Source of the DNA: Alphaproteobacteria bacterium
GTDB lineage: Bacteria > Planctomycetota > Phycisphaerae > UBA1845
Length of the DNA: 64,000 bases
Direction: 5' to 3'
NCBI GenBank assembly: GCA_028285105.1
Contig: JANQQE010000021.1
Location: 248,001 to 312,000, forward strand
In this document: in pieces, positions 18,258 through 26,045 of the stretch
Layout: the number at the start of each line of letters is the position of its first letter
How positions within the stretch are numbered: the first letter of the stretch is position 1
Position numbers and translations under genes: made by a program
The notes under the pieces: model-generated
The model's input: the letters and a program-made list of their open reading frames with translations, nothing else
What the model was told of the DNA's origin: nothing
Database searches by the model: none

Positions 18258-19538
18258 TTACTTCGCACCCACCTGCTCTTTAATCCATGCTGTGGACACG
18301 GACTTTGGACGGGTGATCGGGGTTTTGAGAGCTCGGTTGACGATGAGTTGGGCTAGCATGCCCAGGGCGCGGGAGACGCCGAAGATCGCCGTGTAGAACC
18401 TTGGTTGCGTGACGCCGTATTCGTAGAGCAGAACCCCCGACAGGGCGTCCACGTTGGGATTAACGTTCTTTGCTTTACCGTGTTCGGTTAGCACGCCCGG
18501 GATCACTTCGTACATGACATGCGAAAGCTTGAATAACTCCGCATCGGGGCAGGCTTTCTTGGCGAACTCATGGAGGGCTGTGTAACGCGGATCGGTGTCG
18601 CGGAGAACCGCGTGGCCGAACCCCGGAATGACCCTGCCGGAATTCAAAACCTCCCACGCATAATCCTTCAATTCGTCCTTGCTCGGAACCTTACCGAAGC
18701 GCTCCATGATGCCGAGATGAAATCGCAAGCACTCCTGATTCGCCAGACCATGCAGCGGACCCGCCAACCCACTCAGGCCAGCCGCCACCGAGTAATACGA
18801 ATCCGAAAGCGCCGAACCGGCTGTGTGACACAAGTTGGCACTGACGTTTCCGCCTTCATGATCGGCATGGATCATCAGGTACAAGCGCGTCAGGTCGCCG
18901 AGTGTTCCGGTCTCGTCGGGCACGCCCATCATGTGCGTGAGATTCGCACTCCAATCGAGATTTGGATTGCGATCGATAAAGTCGCCCAAGCCATACCGCG
19001 AACGATAGACTGCGGCTGCAATCGTCGGCATCTTCGCAATTAGATCGAGCGAGTCTTCGAGAACCGGCTCCCAATAGTCACCCTTGGAAATGCCTTCGTT
19101 GTACCGGGCGCGAAACTTGGACTGTTCTTCAAGCGCCAGGACAGCCATGGTCAGCATCGCCATCGGGTGACTGGTCTTCGGCTGAAGCTTGATCGTATCA
19201 AACACATAACCCGGCACCGTCGAACGAGCGGCTAACTCGTCTTGCAAATCCTTGGAGGCAGCCGCATCCGGCAGGTCACCGGTCAGCAGCAGATAGAACG
19301 TTTCTTCAGGACTCAGGTGGGTCAACTCGGATAGCGGTTTACCCCTTAGGATCAGCCCGTCTTTCGGCGAAACGACCGACGTATCGCAGACCATGCACTT
19401 CAGCCCGCGCATGCCGCCATACGCCTGGGCAACGGTCGATTCGCCGATGACCTTGTCGCCATGTTCGGCAACCAACCGGTCGACATCCTCGCGAAGACTT
19501 TGAATCTTGCTCTTGAATGCATCCCGAAGCGAAGCCAT
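18258..19538 (-). CDS. gltA: Citrate synthase, eukaryotic (mitochondrial-like) type
   Basis: A 426-residue enzyme that condenses acetyl-CoA and oxaloacetate to start the TCA cycle. Visible motifs are GLAGPLHGLANQE (catalytic His), PGFGHAVLRDTDPRY (second His) and NVDALSGVLL (catalytic Asp), with HADHEGGNVSAN. The terminal FYTAIFGVSRALGMLAQLI...RPKSVST closely follows mitochondrial citrate synthases rather than E. coli GltA, and no NADH-regulated N-terminal extension is present. ATG at 19538 (MASLRDAFKSK) is chosen over the 25-residue longer frame. It is monocistronic. Confidence 0.95.
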   Translation of the reverse strand: MASLRDAFKSKIQSLREDVDRLVAEHGDKVIGESTVAQAYGGMRGLKCMVCDTSVVSPKDGLILRGKPLSELTHLSPEETFYLLLTGDLPDAAASKDLQDELAARSTVPGYVFDTIKLQPKTSHPMAMLTMAVLALEEQSKFRARYNEGISKGDYWEPVLEDSLDLIAKMPTIAAAVYRSRYGLGDFIDRNPNLDWSANLTHMMGVPDETGTLGDLTRLYLMIHADHEGGNVSANLCHTAGSALSDSYYSVAAGLSGLAGPLHGLANQECLRFHLGIMERFGKVPSKDELKDYAWEVLNSGRVIPGFGHAVLRDTDPRYTALHEFAKKACPDAELFKLSHVMYEVIPGVLTEHGKAKNVNPNVDALSGVLLYEYGVTQPRFYTAIFGVSRALGMLAQLIVNRALKTPITRPKSVSTAWIKEQVGAK

Positions 19539-19901
19539 ATCACCACCACCCTGTTCTGAGGCATGAACGATTAAGAATGGGCGCGCCAATCGCCCCGAAT
19601 TTCGGGCCAGCACACCTTACAGAATGTCCCTCAAAACGGGACAGCCCCCCGGAACCGGAGTGCATGTCACAGCTTGAAATGGACTGAAAAACCGAATGGA
19701 CGATGCTAGCAGAATGCCGGCAAAACGCAACCAAAGTGGGGCTGACAGTGCTGTTACAGGGCATTTCAGAAATTGCCTAGAATCGCGTCGCAGCCAATAA
19801 CCGGATGGATCAATCGACAAGCGCTCTTCGATATTGACGCAGAGTGTTGATGAGCATGCGTAGAATTCTAATTCCGGTTGGGATTCAATATTCCCCGCCA
19901 T
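19539..19901. other. Intergenic region upstream of citrate synthase
   Basis: About 360 bases between the MerR-like stop and the citrate synthase start, both minus strand. A minus-strand frame of 94 codons (19617-19901) exists but has no ribosome-binding site, no recognisable domain and odd composition. I treat the stretch as noncoding, probably holding the citrate synthase promoter. Confidence 0.45.
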
Positions 19902-20579
19902 TCACCATTCACCGCCCCATGCCGACGCGCCACTTTTCTGAGGCGGTGCGGCTTGTTTCGACGGTTCTTCTGCGAAATCTTCTTTGGGTCCCAAATCAAT
20001 GGCCCGACGTAGTGCGTCGATCGCTTCCGAAACCGATCGGGCGGACGCCTTAAGACCCGGGAACTTCTTCGCCGATGCGGTAAAGGCCTGCTCACTGGGC
20101 ACGATTGTCACTTGGGTTGCCGCTCCACCAAGTTCTGCGACTTCAACGGTGGGCTGACTTGGTCGGCGCGCCAACCGCTGTGCCGTCACGACAAACCAAT
20201 CGAGATTCAAAACCAGAACCGCTCCACCATGTTCGAGCGCCGCCTGGAACGCGATTTTGTCCGTTCCACAAAACGCAACGGATTTAGAATCTGCCACCAA
20301 GCGAAGACCAGCCACCCCACCAGCATCGCGCCCAGCCAACCGAACCGCCGACACAATCCTGTCCGCCAAGTCCAACGTCCCACCAAGATCCCGAACGGCT
20401 TTGACCAGTAGCAAATAAACCAGATCGCCTTCGGCATACAGCCGCCGGGTTCCCGACCCACGGGCAGGCAAGATCGAAGGGGAGGCAATCCCCAACCGAT
20501 CCCAATGCCCAAGCCGCCGAACGGACACCCCAATCCGATCCGCCATTGCCACAGTATCAATCCCTTGCATAGCGTACAT
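19902..20579 (-). CDS. MerR-like transcriptional regulator
   Basis: A 225-residue protein. Residues 10-75 form a MerR-type winged helix: MADRIGVSVRRLGHWDRLGI...GSGTRRLYAEGDLVYLLLVKAVRDLG. The C-terminal ~130 residues contain a hydrophobic segment (GGAVLVLNLDWF) and no cysteines arranged for metal binding, so the ligand is unknown. The tail is Pro/Ala-rich. A perfect 7-bp inverted repeat lies about 28 bases upstream, so autoregulation is likely. ATG at 20579 or 20570 could start it; neither has a good ribosome-binding site. Confidence 0.7.
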   Translation of the reverse strand: MYAMQGIDTVAMADRIGVSVRRLGHWDRLGIASPSILPARGSGTRRLYAEGDLVYLLLVKAVRDLGGTLDLADRIVSAVRLAGRDAGGVAGLRLVADSKSVAFCGTDKIAFQAALEHGGAVLVLNLDWFVVTAQRLARRPSQPTVEVAELGGAATQVTIVPSEQAFTASAKKFPGLKASARSVSEAIDALRRAIDLGPKEDFAEEPSKQAAPPQKSGASAWGGEW

Positions 20580-20606
20580 GAAGACATCTATCGTCTACGC
20601 ATTTTG

Positions 20607-20624
20607 AAATACATAAGTGTATTT
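20607..20624 (-). promoter_or_regulatory. Inverted-repeat operator candidate upstream of MerR-like gene
   Basis: AAATACA-TAAG-TGTATTT is a perfect 7-bp palindrome with a 4-base spacer, about 28 bases before the regulator's ATG. The element is AT-rich against a GC-rich background and overlaps where a promoter would lie. Binding by the adjacent regulator is inference. Confidence 0.5.
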
Positions 20625-20692
20625 TAACCTTCTCCCTTGGCCCCACAGGAATACAGGAATCACAAACCCATATTCTCCAACAGTTTACAGGC

Positions 20693-20740
20693 AGAAAAAA
20701 AGCCGAGCCAAACCACTTGTTTATGTGGCAGGGCTCGGCG
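20693..20740 (-). terminator. Rho-independent terminator after LOG gene
   Basis: On the minus strand the arms GCCGAGCC and GGCTCGGC (plus-strand 20702-20709 and 20732-20739) pair exactly, with an inner CCAC/GTGG, and are followed by seven T. It lies 46 bases past the LOG stop. Confidence 0.88.
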
Positions 20741-20785
20741 CGGTGATTGGATTGTAGAATTGGAGCGATTGGGGCTGCGGTTGGC

Positions 20786-21829
20786 TTATGCCTCGTAATC
20801 GTTGATGTCGTTAATCATCTGACGGAGACGACCCGCACTCTTCTTGTCGTAGCTGAACACCAATCGCGGCAGGTCGGCGAACTCCCCGGCTTCCTCAGGC
20901 AACGCACTTTCCACTTGGCGAATGTCGCCGCCATTGAGCAGGCTCTCATAATCGTCATTGAGCTTATCGATCATGCCAGCCGGCAATGGACTATTCATGC
21001 GTACGACGAATTCGTCGTTCACAAATCGCGACGAATGATAGCGGCGATAGAAGTGTACAATTTCATCGACGGCTTCCTGCGCGTCGTCGGTGATCGAAAA
21101 CAGCGACATATCGTCCTGACCAATCATGCCGGTCCGCAAAAGTTCGGACTGCACGTAGGTGCGCCAATGCTGCCAGTAAGTTCCACCCGGCTCATCTACA
21201 AGGATCACCGGCACCGGAACCGACTTACCAGTCTGGATCAACGTTAACGATTCAAACCCTTCGTCCTGCGTTCCAAAGCCACCGGGGAACAAGATGATCG
21301 CCTCGGCTTCCTTGAGGAACATCAACTTCCGTGTGAAGAAATATTTGAAGCTGACGCACTTGGGATCGCCTTCGATGATCGCGTTCGTGCTTTGCTCAAA
21401 GGGTAAACTGATCGCCACGCCAAAGCTGGCTTCCCGCGTAGCCCCATGATGGCCAGCCCGCATGATGCCGTCACCCGCACCGGTAATGACCATCCACCCC
21501 TGCTGCTGAATCAACTGGGCGAACTTGACGCATTGAAGGTATTGCGGGTGATCCTCGCGCGTCCGTGCCGACCCGAAGATCGTACACTTCGGCGTGTGTT
21601 CATACGGTGCGAACACTTTGTAGGCATACCGCAATTCCTTCATCGCCTGATTCAGAACCTTGACGTCACCGCGACTGGCGTCGTCCTGAGCCAACCGACA
21701 AATGGTGACCATCATTTCGGCTAACAATTCCTGATTGTCGCCGGGGGCGAATTCGTCCAGAAAACCCTTGATGGCATCTCCACGGGCTTGACGATGTGCG
21801 ACACGGTCTGGCGATTGAGCTTGTGACAT
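20786..21829 (-). CDS. LOG family protein (cytokinin riboside phosphoribohydrolase-like)
   Basis: A 347-residue protein with the lysine-decarboxylase-like Rossmann core: TIFGSARTREDHPQY, VITGAGDGIMRAGHHGA and the LOG signature PGGFGTQDE. LOG enzymes release the nucleobase from nucleoside 5'-monophosphates; bacterial long forms are often of uncertain substrate. The N-terminal ~85 residues and C-terminal ~90 residues extend beyond the usual ~190-residue core. ATG at 21829 follows AAGGAAG; an ATG at 21850 is upstream of that site. The leader is unusually purine-rich. Confidence 0.85.
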   Translation of the reverse strand: MSQAQSPDRVAHRQARGDAIKGFLDEFAPGDNQELLAEMMVTICRLAQDDASRGDVKVLNQAMKELRYAYKVFAPYEHTPKCTIFGSARTREDHPQYLQCVKFAQLIQQQGWMVITGAGDGIMRAGHHGATREASFGVAISLPFEQSTNAIIEGDPKCVSFKYFFTRKLMFLKEAEAIILFPGGFGTQDEGFESLTLIQTGKSVPVPVILVDEPGGTYWQHWRTYVQSELLRTGMIGQDDMSLFSITDDAQEAVDEIVHFYRRYHSSRFVNDEFVVRMNSPLPAGMIDKLNDDYESLLNGGDIRQVESALPEEAGEFADLPRLVFSYDKKSAGRLRQMINDINDYEA

Positions 21830-22087
21830 GGTGTTACTTCCTTCTTTCATACGTTTCTTTCTTTCTAACTTGTCTATTATTCTCTTCTCTTACAATTGGT
21901 TTATCTGATTATTGCTACCTGTCTCAGGCCCCGGGGTGTGCTTGCTGGAATGAATCGCAGTGCTTATGCCGGTGGGGCTTGGCGAGGAGTGACGGTATCA
22001 TAATCTTAATCTCAACGGACCGCCACAACCCAGTTTCAGTGGATACCAGCGACCATCAAGATCTGCCGATCGGCTGAGGACGATGCG

Positions 22088-22627
22088 ATGAACAAGATCT
22101 ATTACGCCGGAAACCGAATCTACTTTCGGGCAATCGAAAAATCCGATGCCGACACCATCGTTGCCTGGCGAAACGATCCCGATGCCTGGCGAACGCTCGG
22201 CCAAATGAACCCCCTCAACCGCATCCGCGAGGAGGAATTCATCGACGCCCTCTATAAACCCGGCGGAGACATCGTCCTTGGCGTCTCTCTGACCGAGGAT
22301 GACCGCTTCATCGGCATGTGCGGACTCCACCGTTCCGACCCGATCGCCCACAGCGCTACATTCGGCATCCTCATCGGCGACGAGAAAAACCGCGGGCAGG
22401 GTTACGGCATCGAAGCCACCGAACTGATGGTCAAATACGGATTCGAAGAACTCAACCTCAACCGCATCGAACTCTGCGTTTTTGCGGATCACCCCAAAGG
22501 CATCCACGTCTACACCCAAGCCGGTTTCGTCCAGGAAGGCGTCATGCGCGAGGCGTACTATCGAAACGGCAAGTACCACGACGTCCTCCACATGGCCATC
22601 CTCCGCCGCGAGTGGACGCCCAAGTAG
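22088..22627 (+). CDS. GNAT-family N-acetyltransferase, RimJ/RimL-like
   Basis: A 179-residue acetyltransferase. The acetyl-CoA-binding motif A is seen as DEKNRGQGYGIEATELMVKYGF (Q/RxxGxG/A pattern), followed by LNLNRIELCVFADHPKGIHVYTQAGFVQEGVMREAYYRNGKYHD, the usual RimJ/RimL ending with ILRREW. Substrates of such proteins include protein N-termini, polyamines and UDP-amino sugars; none can be assigned. It is convergent with the WaaP-like gene, 22 bases between stops. Confidence 0.88.
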   Translation: MNKIYYAGNRIYFRAIEKSDADTIVAWRNDPDAWRTLGQMNPLNRIREEEFIDALYKPGGDIVLGVSLTEDDRFIGMCGLHRSDPIAHSATFGILIGDEKNRGQGYGIEATELMVKYGFEELNLNRIELCVFADHPKGIHVYTQAGFVQEGVMREAYYRNGKYHDVLHMAILRREWTPK

Positions 22628-22649
22628 TCGAGCTTTCAATCCAGACGCT

Positions 22650-23441
22650 TTACTCGTTAACCCGCCCGCGCTCGCCGCGCTTCTGCACGGGATCGATCTT
22701 ATTGAGAATGCGTCTCCGAAGTTTGGTGATCGGTCGCGTCATGTATCCGTGCGCACGAACGTAAAACGGTTTGTGATACGAAGCCTTCAAATCAGCTTCG
22801 CTCATCTGATCGGGACGGGTACGACGTTGCAACTTGCGAATGTGATACCAGTCCGATTGCTGCAAACGCTTGCGCAACAGTCGAATTGGAAACAATTCGC
22901 CTCCGAATCCTTTCGACAGTCGCCAGGATATTTGAAAGTCGATCAGGTACGGCTGACCGTCGTCGCCGACGATGACGTTTTCGCATTTTTCGAGATCGAC
23001 ATAGGCCATGCCCCGTTCGTGAATCGCCGCAATCGCATCGCGCAATCGGTCGAAAAAATCGTCGGAAACGCGTTCGCCCTTTCGCAGCGGATGACCTTCA
23101 ATATAAGCGTGTGCTAGGCCGTGCTTGCCAACGCGCCCGAGGAATTTTGGGACAGCGACCAGATCGTCGAGCGCCGAGTAACATGACGATTCGTGCCAAG
23201 CGTGCCAACGCCCGATCCAACCCAAAGGGACAATTCCGAACCACGCTTTCCGCCCGATCTTCAGAACAATCTTACGGTTGTCCCCGACATAACGACCTGT
23301 GGCCGCAAAAAAATCGTGTTTGAAAATCTTGTCGAGACGATACTCACCCGATTCGAGCGACACCGTTTCCGGCATCTGGCTACGCCCCAATGCCAACAGG
23401 CACGCGGGCGTTTTCTTACCGAATGAATCGTTGCTCGACAC
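22650..23441 (-). CDS. WaaP/RIO-like small-molecule or LPS kinase
   Basis: A 263-residue protein with a reduced kinase fold: catalytic loop YVDLEKCENVIVGDDGQPYLIDFQIS, i.e. D...N and the metal-binding DF, as in Kdo/heptose kinases and RIO-like families. A Lys in KIVLKIGRK may be the ATP-binding residue. The C-terminus is basic and amphipathic (HGYMTRPITKLRRRILNK), suited to sitting at the membrane. The GTG start at 23441 has a GAGGA site six bases away. It is divergent from a GT2 glycosyltransferase, consistent with envelope glycolipid work. Confidence 0.7.
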   Translation of the reverse strand: MSSNDSFGKKTPACLLALGRSQMPETVSLESGEYRLDKIFKHDFFAATGRYVGDNRKIVLKIGRKAWFGIVPLGWIGRWHAWHESSCYSALDDLVAVPKFLGRVGKHGLAHAYIEGHPLRKGERVSDDFFDRLRDAIAAIHERGMAYVDLEKCENVIVGDDGQPYLIDFQISWRLSKGFGGELFPIRLLRKRLQQSDWYHIRKLQRRTRPDQMSEADLKASYHKPFYVRAHGYMTRPITKLRRRILNKIDPVQKRGERGRVNE

Positions 23442-23676
23442 GTTAAATCCTCGCAGTAGCCGCTGGGGAGAATCGCTCAGACCGCATGAGTCTAGTTGAC
23501 CGTCCGTTCAATTCAAATGAACGACCGCTGCCGTTACCTGCTGCGTCGCACAGCCATCCGTTAACCCGGTATCCGCAATCAAGGCGCGACGGCATCAGAC
23601 CGATGAAATTATCGGGCAGTATCCGTTTGCGCAGAGCTTTCGTACCCCAGCGCGAAGCCTTACTTGGAGAGTAGAC

Positions 23677-24951
23677 ATGCGGTTGACCGTCGTCATCCCG
23701 GCACTGAACGAAGAGCAGGCCATCGCCTCGATCATCGAGCGCACGCTCGCAGCCCGCCAGCACATCGTCGCGAACTCGCCGGTTTGCGGCGTGGATATCG
23801 TGGTGGTCAGCGATGGCTCCACCGACGGTACGGTCGAGATCGCCCGTCAATACGATGACATCAATCTGATCGTTTTCGAGAAGAACCAGGGCTACGGCGC
23901 GGCGATCAAAAAAGGCTTCTCAGTCAACCAATCGGATCTGGTCGGATTCCTCGATGCCGACGGAACCTGCGACCCCCACTTCTTCGCCGAACTGTGCAGC
24001 GACCTGTGCGACCAGAATGCAGCCATCGCCCTCGGTTCGCGCCTCGGACCGAACTCCGAAATGCCGCCGATTCGCCGACTCGGCAACCGCATTTATGCAA
24101 CCATCCTCAGCGTGCTGACCAACCGCATCGTCCACGACACAGCCAGCGGCATGCGCGTCATACGGCGGGAAGCGCTCGACGAATTGTACCCGTTGCCAGA
24201 TGGCTTGAACTTCACCCCAGCCATGAGCGCCCGAGCACTGCTCGACGACCGCCTTCCCATCGTCGAGCGACCCATGTCATACAAGGAGCGCGTCGGCGAA
24301 TCGAAACTGAGCGTCGTCAAAGATGGCGTGCGGTTCTTACAAACGATCATCGACATGACGCTTTTCGTCCGACCCGCGCGGGTGTTTCTTTCCGTTGCGA
24401 TCGCATGCGGACTTATCACCGTATTCTTCGCAGCCCACCCCATCGAAATGTGGCTGATGCAGCGGCGGTTGGAAGAGTCGATGATCTATCGCCTGCTGTT
24501 TTGTTCATTCATGGGTTCGATCGGCGTGCTGAGCCTTTCGGCGCTGATCATCGCGCAGACGCTTCGTTCGCTGGAACGCAACCGACCGGAAGACAACGCC
24601 CTCGTTCATCGCGGCCTGCGCGGATTGTTCTCAAAGACAGCGTTGACCGCGATCTTCTCTGTCACTGCGCCGGTCATCATATGGCTCGTCGGACCGGGCA
24701 TCCTGACATGGATCGGCGAAAGGCAGGTTCACATCCACTGGTCGCGCGTGGTGCTAGCCGGCTTGCTGACGTTCACACTGTGTCAGCTCATCACGACAAA
24801 GGTCGTCGTCGGATTGGTGCGGATCCACATCGCCCGCCAGCGCTTCGTCACCAGGCAGGCGCGCGTCGAACAGCAAAGCAAGCAACGACGCCCCATTCCG
24901 ATCCCGCAGAAACCGCTACCCGATCTGTCACGCGACGTGGTTCTGACGTAG
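23677..24951 (+). CDS. GT2 family membrane glycosyltransferase
   Basis: A 424-residue protein. Residues 1-225 form a GT-A domain of the dolichol-phosphate-mannose synthase kind: VVIPALNEEQAI, VVSDGSTDGT, FLDADGTCDPHF (DxD metal site) and GSRLGPNSEMPPIRRLGNRI. Four membrane segments follow (about 230-375), then a basic tail. Such enzymes load a sugar on a polyprenyl phosphate. The TAG stop lies inside the left arm of a large palindrome shared with the convergent oleD. ATG 23677 is the plausible start. Confidence 0.87.
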   Translation: MRLTVVIPALNEEQAIASIIERTLAARQHIVANSPVCGVDIVVVSDGSTDGTVEIARQYDDINLIVFEKNQGYGAAIKKGFSVNQSDLVGFLDADGTCDPHFFAELCSDLCDQNAAIALGSRLGPNSEMPPIRRLGNRIYATILSVLTNRIVHDTASGMRVIRREALDELYPLPDGLNFTPAMSARALLDDRLPIVERPMSYKERVGESKLSVVKDGVRFLQTIIDMTLFVRPARVFLSVAIACGLITVFFAAHPIEMWLMQRRLEESMIYRLLFCSFMGSIGVLSLSALIIAQTLRSLERNRPEDNALVHRGLRGLFSKTALTAIFSVTAPVIIWLVGPGILTWIGERQVHIHWSRVVLAGLLTFTLCQLITTKVVVGLVRIHIARQRFVTRQARVEQQSKQRRPIPIPQKPLPDLSRDVVLT

Positions 24952-25013
24952 GGTGGGCCGTGCCCACCAATCCGTAAAGCATTTGAACGGCGGTGGGCAC
25001 GGCCCACCCTACG
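24947..25013. repeat. Large inverted repeat between convergent genes
   Basis: Arms of 22 bp (24947-24968 and 24992-25013) are exact reverse complements, with core GTAGGGTGGGCCGTGCCCAC on the left and a 23-base loop. The GT2 stop TAG (24949-24951) and the oleD stop TAG (plus-strand CTA 25009-25011) occupy mirror positions in the arms. There is no T run, so if it terminates transcription it is not a classic intrinsic terminator. The GGGTGGGCCGTGCCCACC core resembles a dispersed repeat I recall in other planctomycete genomes. Confidence 0.85.
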
Positions 25014-26031
25014 CCCTGCTTTCAAACCATTCGCGCAAACGCAGTAACCCCTCTTCCGTCGAGACTTTCGGCTCGTACCCCAAATCGTTGCGCGCTGCAT
25101 CCATAGTGAAATAATGCGTCGTGGACATTTGATCGACCACAAACCGCGTCAGCCGCGGCTCGCCTTTTCGCCGAAACAGCCGATGCGAAAACTCCATGAC
25201 GCCCGCACCGAAGCGCGCTACGCCTCGTGGAATGCGCTTCGCTACCTTGGGCACGCCGGCTGCTTCCAGGATCCCGTTGATAATCTCCCACAGATTCACC
25301 GGTTCGCCCTGACTGATGAAATACGCCTTTCCACCCACCGCGTCGTTTGTCAGCAGCGCGTCTGCCGCACAGAGATGCGCGTCGGCTGCATTGTCAATGT
25401 AGGTTACATCCACCTGCTGCGAACCGTCGCCGATGATCCGCAGTTTGCCCGACCGGCACTGCGATACCACCTGCGGGACGATGTGGTTGTCGTTGGGCCC
25501 CCAGACCAGGTGGGGCCGCAACGCGACGGTGCGCAGGGTTCGGCAGTTGGCGGCAAGAACCAATTGCTCCGCGATGGCCTTCGTCGCGCTGTAGTGCGAT
25601 GCGTAACGGGCTGGGTAGCCAACCGATTCGTCGATGCCGTGTTGATCCTCGCCTCCGAAGATCACGCTCGGCGAACTTGTAAACACAAGCCGGCCCACGC
25701 CATGCTTTCGACATCCCGCGATCACGTTCTCGGTGCCGATAACGTTGGGTTCATAGAAATCGACGTAGCGCCCCCAAGCCCCTGCTTTCGCGGCAACGTG
25801 AAAAACAATGTCGCAACGGTGACATGCGTCAACTACAGTCTTGCGATCGCGAATGTCGCCTTGAACGGCCTGCACACCAAGGCTCGCAAGTTCCGGATAC
25901 GCACTGCGTGCAAGCGTCCGCACCTGCATACCGCGCGCGATCAGCCGCTCGACAACCGCACGGCCCACGAACCCGCCGCCACCGGTCACCAATGCAGCCT
26001 GTCTAGAACGTGTCTGTTGATTTGCTTCCAT
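25009..26031 (-). CDS. oleD: OleD-like NAD(P)-dependent 2-alkyl-3-ketoalkanoate reductase
   Basis: A 340-residue extended short-chain dehydrogenase (3-beta-HSD/epimerase type): Rossmann motif TGGGGFVGRA at residue ~17, catalytic YSATK (YxxxK) at ~150, and the DVTYIDNAADAHLCA pattern. In the Ole pathway OleD reduces the beta-keto acid made by OleA to a beta-hydroxy acid. The assignment to OleD rests on the adjacent OleC- and OleB-like genes, since the fold alone is common. ATG 26031 starts 14 bases after oleC; a start at 26070 would overlap oleC by 25 bases. Confidence 0.82.
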   Translation of the reverse strand: MEANQQTRSRQAALVTGGGGFVGRAVVERLIARGMQVRTLARSAYPELASLGVQAVQGDIRDRKTVVDACHRCDIVFHVAAKAGAWGRYVDFYEPNVIGTENVIAGCRKHGVGRLVFTSSPSVIFGGEDQHGIDESVGYPARYASHYSATKAIAEQLVLAANCRTLRTVALRPHLVWGPNDNHIVPQVVSQCRSGKLRIIGDGSQQVDVTYIDNAADAHLCAADALLTNDAVGGKAYFISQGEPVNLWEIINGILEAAGVPKVAKRIPRGVARFGAGVMEFSHRLFRRKGEPRLTRFVVDQMSTTHYFTMDAARNDLGYEPKVSTEEGLLRLREWFESRA

Positions 26032-26045
26032 ATGCGGCAGCAAGT

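Noticed and set aside
23994-24977. 327-codon frame overlapping the GT2 gene
   Set aside because: Out-of-frame shadow, Arg/His-rich, while the GT2 frame has clear DxD and membrane motifs.
24947-25013. Insertion-sequence remnant
   Set aside because: No transposase, no target-site duplication and only a palindrome remain; better described as an inverted repeat.
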